Below are positions 57,136 through 64,000 of a DNA stretch of 64,000 nt, piece after piece; the first letter of the stretch is position 1; each line of letters opens with the position of its first letter. The position numbers and the translations under genes were made by a program. The stretch is taken from positions 26,129,580-26,193,579 of the forward strand of contig CM052355.1 in the NCBI GenBank assembly GCA_028551475.1, read 5' to 3'. This stretch comes from Casuarina equisetifolia (lineage: Eukaryota; Streptophyta; Magnoliopsida; Fagales; Casuarinaceae). Under the pieces are notes generated by a model, which saw only the letters and a list, made by a program, of their open reading frames with translations, did no database searches and was not told the DNA's origin.

Positions 57136-58158
57136 CTAATTCCCCGGCTCCTCTAACTTTGCTTCATCATTATCTAATGGGGAAGGTGCCAGCGGGGTCT
57201 CGTCATACCCATCTGCGTCAGAAAACCATGATCCCTCCAAATTGAATAAATGCTTGCAATGGTGGCCTGGTCGGAATAACTCGTCGCAATGAAAGCAAAG
57301 GCCCTTGGCCTTGCGGTCGGCCAACTCTGCTGGAGTTAATCGACGCACTGGTACGTTAGTTTTGGGGGAGCTCGTTCCGGTTGCACTAGAATTGGTGTGG
57401 GGAGGAGTTGGGTCCCACTTCTTGTTAGGCACTACCAATCTAGTCGGTGGGTGTTTACCTTCAAAAAGATGAGCTAGCCCAACCACTGTGGACAAGGTTG
57501 AAGGCCTACACGCTTGAACGTCAACTCTTAGATTATCTCGCAACCCCGTTGTGAAGCAGGATATCTGCTGTTCTGAAGAGAGGTCCCCTGCTCGCAACAG
57601 GAGCTTAGAGAAACGAGTATAATATTCTTCAACAGAGCCTTGTTGACGTAGTCTGATTAAATCTCCAAAATAGGATTGATAGTTGGTAGGACCAAAGCGT
57701 GCTATGATTTCTCGAGAAAGAATATCCCAAGATAATTCTTGGTTAGAGAATTCCTTCTGAAGTAGTTGGTACCACACCTGGGCGTCGGCTTCGAGGTTCC
57801 ATGCCGCCACCTTTACCTTGTCGTTCTCGGGCACTTCCTGGTAAGAAAAAAATTGGTTAGCCCGACAGACCCATTCAGAGGGGTCATCTAAACCCGCAAA
57901 ACGGGAAAAATCAAGACGCATCCCCCGATGCTTCCATCCCGTATAGCCCCCTGTCTCTGAGTGTTGTTTGGTGCTATCTTTACTCTGGTTAACTTCATCT
58001 TCACATTCCCCCGTCCGAGGACCTTGGTTATTGTTACGAGCATTCAAGGATTGAGAGAGTTGATGCACAGCATCAAAAAGCTCTCCCATTCTTCGATTCA
58101 TCTCAGCGTCACGCCGATTCATTTCGGCTTCCAGTCTTTCCCACCTGCTCTCCGCCAT
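57136..58158 (-). pseudogene. Gypsy gag
   Basis: The ATG at 58,158 begins a 340-codon frame: a coiled-coil-like head (MNRRDAEMNRRMGEL), the retrotransposon capsid region (SEWVCRANQFF, VWYQLLQ, YYTRFSKLLLRAG) and a zinc knuckle CFHCDELFRPGHHC. It looks intact, but the frame ends at 57,136 and protease continues in a different frame, probably through a one-base loss near 57,140. In most related elements gag and pol are one frame. Confidence 0.85.
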
Positions 58159-58177
58159 GTTGGGCTCAGGATGAGGT

Positions 58178-58190
58178 GGCTCTGATGCCA
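58178..58190 (-). other. Primer-binding site of the gypsy element
   Basis: TGGCATCAGAGCC on the minus strand, three bases after the 5' LTR. It differs at one base from the TGGTATCAGAGC expected for an initiator Met-tRNA primer. Confidence 0.75.
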
Positions 58191-58193
58191 CAA

Positions 58194-58751
58194 TGTTACG
58201 ATTCTGTTGGGATACAGAACGCGTAACGGGTCGCTCCAGTGCAAAGTCTTCCCAGGGAGACTTGCGGGTCTTTTTCTTGCTATAACCAATTATGAACAGC
58301 GTAAAAGCTTGGTAAATGAAAATCGATTGTGAGAAAATAAGGAGTGAGAGGAGTGCGCAGAGAAATTGAAAAGGGTGGCTTTCATTACTATGGGGGGAAA
58401 GCCCCTGGGTTACTAAACACGATGGAATCAAGCCTGCCTCCTTCTAACCATTTTACCCTTATTTATACCCCTCTAATCGAATATTTCCTCTCCCCTGGCG
58501 AGGAGATATTCTCAGTCACCAGCAGGTACGTCCCTATAGTCCCACTACGCTGCGTGCTGGTAAACCTCAGAGAAGGACAATCTTATACCCACTCTTCCGA
58601 CTCCTCTAATTAACCCAGCCATGGTCGGTCCTTTGTGCTACGCCGTGTAACGGCTTTTGTTCCGACTTGAAGTTGCAGTGTGCGTGCCGCCCCTTTTAGG
58701 ACGTGGTGCTGCTGGTTGTCTGTAGCGCCTACATGGCGCTAGCCCGCATCA
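58194..58751 (-). repeat. 5' LTR of the gypsy element
   Basis: 558 bp, one G longer than the 3' LTR in a G run (58,391-58,396). It should contain the element's promoter. A TTTATA word lies in the middle, but no start point was fixed. Confidence 0.92.
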
Positions 58752-58756
58752 CAGTG

Positions 58757-60060
58757 CCTATCACCTTCTAAAACAAATGGAAGAATCAAAGCCCCAGCAA
58801 AATTTGAAAGCTAAAGTAAAGGAGAAAAGAAAGCAACATCCGCATTCTCACCGTGACCAATTCCACAGGATACCTCAGCATTTTTTTTGACCTTCCTTTT
58901 CCATTAAGCTCATGTTTTAGACTGCTTTGTGCTTTCACCTGCAGACTATGGAAAGTTGTGTGCCAACACCATTCTTCTGTACCTGCACCTTCATGATTGT
59001 CAAACCACCACCTTTCTGCCATCTCCTCCACTGCTTCCAGAGCAAATAACCAGTCCCTTGATTCTATAGTGAAATCCACATCATTTGGCGTTCCCAACGG
59101 CAAAGAGCTGATTGTTTTTGGAATCTCCTGACTCTCCATATGGTTAAAAAGGGAAGTTAAGAGACATTTTGTTAAAACAGAAAATAAGGGGCAGAAGGAA
59201 ATCAGCGCACGTGTATGTGTGAGAATTTAACCAGCTAAACAAGTGTTTACTCTTTTCATACCCTCTTTGGGGTCATCCGCGATAAGAAATGATGTTCTGA
59301 AAAGTTTTGACAATGGCCCTGCTCGTAAGTTTTCTAACCCTTTGGATAAACCCTTTCCAGGACTACCGTCAGGTACAAGTATTCCAAATCTATGCAGTAA
59401 GGATTCAGCATTGTTCATTCCTTCACCAAGACGAACACCAGAAATACAAGCTGACATATTCAAACTATGGCATTCAATATCTCGTTCATCTAGTGGAATC
59501 ACATGTACCACGCTTATGTCCAAAATGGAACAGCAAAATAATTGCCTCTTGAATAATGGTCCATTTTGTTCTGTACCCAAAACAGCTCTTAATTGAGGGT
59601 ATTCATTCCCACTAATGAAAGGACCATCTTCAACATAAGTTAATGGTGAGCCATTTTGATGTGCCTACTTTCCCTCGGTGTCCACACAATCTACCTGAAC
59701 ACTTTCCCAACGTAAAGTTGATAAAACAGCAATTGCCCCACCGAGGGTTCTGTGAGTAACTCTGATAAATAAATCATTACCATAGCGCAAATACTTCCAT
59801 CAAACTTCTCAACTACTACTGCAATATGACAAAAACAGACAACCATAGTGCAATGGCATCATAACCTGATGATGTTCATCATGCTCCTTAAATTCCATGA
59901 AGAAAAAGACATACACAGGAGCAGCAAATGTTGCTGCCAGAGGAAAGTGTAGCTCGCTCCTCTCTGGCTCTGCACTGGTGCGCTTCACCTAGTATCCACC
60001 AATGGTAGTGCTTGTCAAATTTGCTCGAATAGTGATCGATCCAGTGGTCTCAAAGAGCCA
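58757..60060 (-). pseudogene. Plant chorein/VPS13-like gene, broken exons (tentative family)
   Basis: Three exon-like pieces on the minus strand. About 60,050-59,790: TTGSITIRANLTSTT, then GGY and a stop, later VYVFFFMEFKEHDEH. About 59,760-59,276: LGGAIAVLSTLRWESVQVDC, stop, PLDERDIECHSLNMSACISG, LLHRFGILVPDG and LSKGLENLRAGPLSKLF, ending at a donor-like GAG|GTATGA. About 59,130-58,835: VDFTIESRDWLFALEAVEEM, AERWWFD, CWHTTFHSLQVKAQSS and YPVELVT, ending at ACG|GTGAGA. The order resembles large plant proteins with a chorein (lipid-transfer) N-terminus, as I remember them, and the family name is uncertain. Two internal stops and a gypsy insertion in the next exon show it is dead. Confidence 0.4.
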
Positions 60061-60639
60061 CTTCAAAGAATACAGACAATCAGAATATAAGCGAATCAAC
60101 ATCGTAAAACAACAACAACGCAGAAAACCGATTCCAACTACCGGGGATCTTTCAGGCGAGAAATTCTTCAAAATCATGAAAAAAGTGATTAGCTTGACGA
60201 TATATCGGCATATGTCTTGAAAACTGAAACCCCTTCCAAAATAAAGGTTAATAAACGCTATACAGAGATTTCAACCTCAAAAAGATAAACTGAATCGACT
60301 AAATGCAGAGATAGTACATATGCATCAATAAAAACACACAATGGAATCATTGATGAATAAGCAAAAGAAAAAAAAAATTAATTGGTGTGATAAAAGAAAT
60401 AGAAATACCACTTGGCGCAAAGGCGGTAGATGAAGCGGAACCAATAATGAAAGACGGAGAACAGCCAAAAGACCTTAGAGTGAGTTGTGGGACGTTCTTA
60501 CTTTGTGCTCTCTGCGTATCTGAAGAAGTGGCATATAAATTAATCAGCTGGAAGAGTGTGAGGTCCAGGTGCATTGAACCTGGTCACTTCACTGTGGGAG
60601 TCGTGGACACGACTGACAAGCCCAGCCATGAACTTGTCC
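60061..60639. other. Spacer
   Basis: No clear exon. A plus-strand open frame begins at 60,387 but its first 80 codons resemble nothing. Only the part after about 60,640 is assignable (see the aquaporin pseudogene). Confidence 0.35.
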
Positions 60640-61048
60640 ACGTAAGTTGTCTTCCTTGTCTCATCTCCATGGCCGTCTCTTTCCTGCTCAGATGGCCGGG
60701 GCAGTCCTTGGTACTAAGGCGGTGCTGCAAGGGTTGCCAAGCCTGTAGAAGGAGAGGCTTAGGGACCTTCCTTGAAAGTGTTGTTGCATACGGGGGTCAT
60801 TGACGAGGCGTGGTTGACCCTTGGGCTTTGCTTTTCCATCCTTGTTATCGTGCTCAGTGGTCCTAAAAGCCCACTACTAAAGGTTTGGTTGCTTGCTATG
60901 GCAACAGTGGGACTGGTTGCAGGATCTAGTTACACGGGACCTTCTATAAACCCTACAAACGGCTTCTGCTGGTAATTTGTTGATGATCAGCATACCACTC
61001 GGGAACATTTTTAATTTTACTCCGCCGATCAAGCGGAAGAAGGCCTGA
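60640..61048 (+). pseudogene. SIP-type aquaporin pseudogene (3' half)
   Basis: Plus-strand pieces in three frames follow the order of plant small basic intrinsic proteins, intracellular (ER) aquaporins. They read MAVSF, PAQMAGAVLG-like, LHTGVIDEAWLTL, SILVIVLSGPKSPLLKVWLL, AMATVGLVAGSSYTGPS, INPTNGFCW, then after a stop FVDDQHTTREHF and finally the basic tail TPPIKRKKA before TGA at 61,046. The second pore motif is NPT instead of NPA. Frame shifts near 60,680 and 60,780, two stops and no introns suggest a decayed processed copy, truncated at its 5' end. Confidence 0.65.
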
Positions 61049-61971
61049 AGAAGCAGTAGATAAACTCCTCCTGCTTATGCCCTAGGATTTCAGTTTGCCT
61101 TCTGTTTTTCTCCTTCTCGGGACGTCTTAGACCTCATCTACGGTGAGGGTGTGATTCACACACACCAAAGAAAATGTTAAAAAATGCTTAAATACTTCGA
61201 GTCAGCGTTTTTCTTCCTAATACTGATGCAGGCGACCTAATTGCTTACTAAACAATGAATGATCTTCCAAGTTATGTGATTAGCCTTAATGATTTTCGAG
61301 CAATCCAAACAAGCAGATGCAAAATAAGAATCTGGTCCTTAATTCACCGTTCCATGGGCCATACCTTATGGTGGGTAATTTCAATTGTTACATAAATTTT
61401 GAGCTTTTGACTCGACTACTTCATCAGGTTCAGAAAATATTGATAAATTAATCATCGATTCCAGCACAAACTCGAAAAGCAGGAGCAAACTTTTTTTGAT
61501 TTGAAAAAACGTAAGAGAGGCAACAAAGAAATAGAACAAAATACGAAACCACATATATTATGAACATTAAATTTCAACTAGTCTCTCCCCAAGAAAGAAA
61601 AGAAAAACTTCCAATATGCTAGCACATGGGAAGACGTCTAATTAACAAGCATATTCTAGTGCAAAAAGCGATAGAATGTGTATGCACATTATTAAAACCA
61701 TATTGCTCCCTGTGTTCGCCTTCCACTTTTAAGTTCCCGTGGAAACAGTAGAACAAAGGGATAGATATGCTTCTGGATCATGTTCACAGCAGCAACTCAT
61801 GATCACAAAAGCTCAGAAAGTTTGAAGTTGTAAAGGGGAACTCTTCTCTTTTAAGTACAAGAACATAGGATCTCTACCAAGCAGAAGTTGGCAAAAGCAG
61901 CAGGATGTGGCAAAACACATTTTTGCTACTCAGAAATCCCAGTTCTGTACCAGAAGATTGTGTAAGAAGCT
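61049..61971. other. Spacer
   Basis: No gene recognised. AT-rich with scattered GC-richer stretches. Confidence 0.4.
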
Positions 61972-62560
61972 TCACTCATTGCCATACTGAATGGAGGGCA
62001 CTGCCAAAGGCCATTTAATGATCCTTCCATACCTTGAAAAGACCACAATCCTTGGCCTCACGTCCTCCCACCAACAAATCCCTTCTCTTTCACCCTGCCA
62101 TGGCAACGCTGTTCTGATAGGCGGTTCATACAGAATTGAGAAATATCCCTGAAAAGGAATACAGCTGAACAGCGGGATCGTGGCTAGGAGGAAGCTCCCA
62201 CATTCGCGATTTTCAACTTTTGCCACTGCATTTCACTTCCACAAGCCGCAAGTAGTCCCAGTAACCTGATTGCGTACTCCGATGCTTTGAGAATGATGTT
62301 TTAGTTCAGTCATCCAAGGAAGTAGCTCCTTCAGAGCAGTCCAAAGAGGCATCTTCCTCCGGACTTGGCAGCATTCTTGGTTTCCATCTTTGTGGGAAAA
62401 TAATAGCCCATCCTTGCCCACCAGTCCCAGTTCCACCACCGCATCTTGGCACATGTAGTTAATGTGAGAGGCATAGAACTTCTTCAGACCATTAATGAAG
62501 TGGTAAGTCTTCGAGATCAGCCTTCCAGTGTCTCGGCTAAAAAACCAAAAAAAAAAAAAA
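61972..62560 (-). pseudogene. Unrecognised coding remnant, two adjacent frames
   Basis: A T-run and an acceptor-like TTTTTAG at about 62,545 precede a frame reading TGRLISKTYHFINGLKKFY, CQDAVVELGLVGKDGLLFS, QECCQVRRKMPLWTALKELL and RNQVTGTTCGLWK, then a stop at 62,233. Directly beyond, in another frame, is VENRECGSFLLATIPLF, PFQGYFSILYEPP, RTALPWQGEREGICWWEDV and RPRIVVFSRYGRIIKWP, to a stop at 61,972. Composition and hydrophobic spacing look like real protein. The neighbourhood suggests the same parent as 58,757-60,060, but I do not recognise the family. Read as a frameshifted fragment or two exons. Confidence 0.4.
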
Positions 62561-62613
62561 AAAATCCAAAAAGTTGCCATATTTTGATCAGAGCATGAAG
62601 TCAAACGCGACAT

Positions 62614-63528
62614 GGCTTCCTAATAACTTAGTGACAAAGATGTTACGACAAACTTACCAAAATTATTGTTTGAGTACTCAGTAAAAGAAGATACACAGAA
62701 AAATTTCACCAAGTTTTAATTGCAAAAAAAGAATTCCTACTCATTTTATTTTTTCTTCCTTTCCTCTTATCATCTTTTGAAGATCAATGTTTTTCTTACA
62801 AAATAATGGTTACTTTTAAACTCTGTGGCCTTGCTGCCTTGGTTGATTAATCACTCTCTTGTCAACCGAAGTGTTCGAGTTATACTAACAAGAATAGCAT
62901 TAGCTGAGGGACGCAAGCTAGTCAACGACATATATCTTGTGTAATGAAACAAGAACTTAGCTATTAGGTAATGAGTGTAATGACTTTCCTTTTCAAGTAA
63001 ATCCAGTCCCCGCCATGCTCTTTTTCTTTCTCCTTTTAGCTCATATGCTCCACATAACTGTTTTCGATCTTGGCTCAGTCACAGAGTTTAATCTTTTCTT
63101 CAGCCGTGCGGATATGATTTCCCCCTTGGGCACACTATTCACAGTCATACCTGAGGTAGGATTATATTTCTTTTCTATGTTTTTCCCGTAATCCAATCCT
63201 TTAGTAAGTTAAAGATTTTGAACTACGTGCAATCAAATCAACCATATCTTGTTGATTTAAACTGGAATCGACCAGCTAGGAACTGGGTGAGGTGACCAAA
63301 GTAGTCATTATTAACATAAAGTAATTAATCATCAAAAACCAGTCTTAACCATCATAGATAATTCAAAACAATCTTAACCAATGCATGCATACATAAGCTT
63401 TGAAACAGCACGATGGTACATAAATTTGAAATGGATGCAATGACCTGACTTAACATGAATAAAGAAAAAAAAGAAGAGGATCGTGAGTTTTTGTAAGCTC
63501 TGCGTTCAGATCTAGGGTGTCCCTTTTA
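62614..63528. other. Spacer or intron
   Basis: No exon recognised. If the pieces on either side belong to one gene, this would be an intron. Confidence 0.35.
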
Positions 63529-64000
63529 TCATGATCGAGTAAAAGTTAACTTACCATAAAATATAATATAGAGAAAGTGAAAAGTTCCAACCAATTGGCT
63601 TATGAATAAGAATATCCATGAAGAATCGGACAATGAAAAAAAATACCTGAAGGCTACAGCGTTATTGTCGACAAGCTTTTCAGGGGCTTTTGTTGTGACC
63701 TCTGGCAGAGATGATTTCCAATGATATTTACTGAGTTTCTCATCGCCTTCAATACTTCCATCAACCTTCTCAACTACCACCTCAAATATGACAAAAACAG
63801 ACAACCATAGTGCAATGTCATCACAACCCAGAAGATGTTCATCATGCTCCTTAAATTCCATGAAGAAAAAAACATAACAGGGAAGGCGTAGCTCGCTCCT
63901 CTTTGGCTCTGCACCAGCGGGTTTCACCCAGTATCCACCATTGGTAGTACCTGTCAAATTTGCTCGAAATAGTGATCGATCCAGTGGTCACAAAGAGCCA
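63529..64000 (-). pseudogene. Second copy of the chorein-like exon, runs off the window
   Basis: The minus-strand frame reads RANLTGTTNGGYWVKPAG, LPCYVFFFMEFKEHDEH, ALWLSVFVIFEVVVEKVDGS, KYHWKSSLPEVTTKAPEKLV and DNNAVAFR. It matches 59,790-60,060 at DNA level at about 90 % by eye, and is cleaner because it keeps Trp where that copy has a stop. It has one extra A near 63,968 that breaks the frame just upstream. The donor-like end after AFR is GTATTT. It continues past 64,000. Confidence 0.45.

Larger units (their letters stand above)
53000..58751 (-). mobile_element. Ty3/gypsy LTR retrotransposon, defective
   Basis: A 5,752-bp element read on the minus strand, with LTRs 58,751-58,194 (5') and 53,556-53,000 (3'). 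Both begin TGATGCGGGC and end CGTAACA in element orientation. The 5-bp target duplication CAGTG lies at 52,995-52,999 and 58,752-58,756. The internal part holds gag, protease, RT, RNase H, integrase and a chromodomain-like end, the gypsy gene order. The LTRs differ by about 8 substitutions and one single-base indel over 557 bp (about 1.4 %), so insertion is recent on an evolutionary scale. The coding region has four in-frame stops, a frame shift between gag and protease and a changed RT catalytic residue, so it cannot move by itself. Confidence 0.92.

Overview
The window is plant nuclear DNA from a dicot, and grapevine (Vitis) or a close relative is my best guess. It has many-intron genes with GT..AG junctions, a plant-type CDC20, a plant 2-oxoglutarate dehydrogenase E2, a RAD16-like SNF2 helicase with a RING finger, secreted glycine-rich wall-type proteins, AT-rich introns and spacers, and Ty1/copia, Ty3/gypsy and LINE remains. 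The species is inferred from general protein resemblance only. No search was run.

Left third (1-23,400) is gene-dense. CDC20 (minus, 5 exons, 446 aa) lies between two copies of a repeat that each carry a broken BAP31-like gene start. The mitochondrial DLST/E2 gene (plus, 14 coding exons, 472 aa) follows and converges on a 16-exon RAD16-like gene (minus, 933 aa). All three models were assembled by hand from splice signals, keep frame at every junction and end at a family-typical C-terminus.

Middle (23,400-45,100) holds decayed copia and LINE sequence and a cluster of four intact single-exon genes plus one truncated pseudogene for secreted glycine-rich proteins, all on the minus strand. The copies share signal peptide, a Cys-containing head, promoter with TATA box and CATGTG/CGCGTT block, 3' flank and a block further upstream. 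This points to repeated segmental duplication. They differ mainly in the number of GHGGGFGAG-type units (about 3 to 8).

Right third (45,100-64,000) is mostly broken sequence. It has a local array of five BAP31-like fragments in both orientations and one 5.75 kb Ty3/gypsy element with 98-99 % identical LTRs and a CAGTG target duplication. It also has fragments of a large plant gene (tentatively chorein/VPS13-like) that the gypsy element interrupts, and a SIP-type aquaporin pseudogene. No RNA genes or CRISPR arrays were seen.
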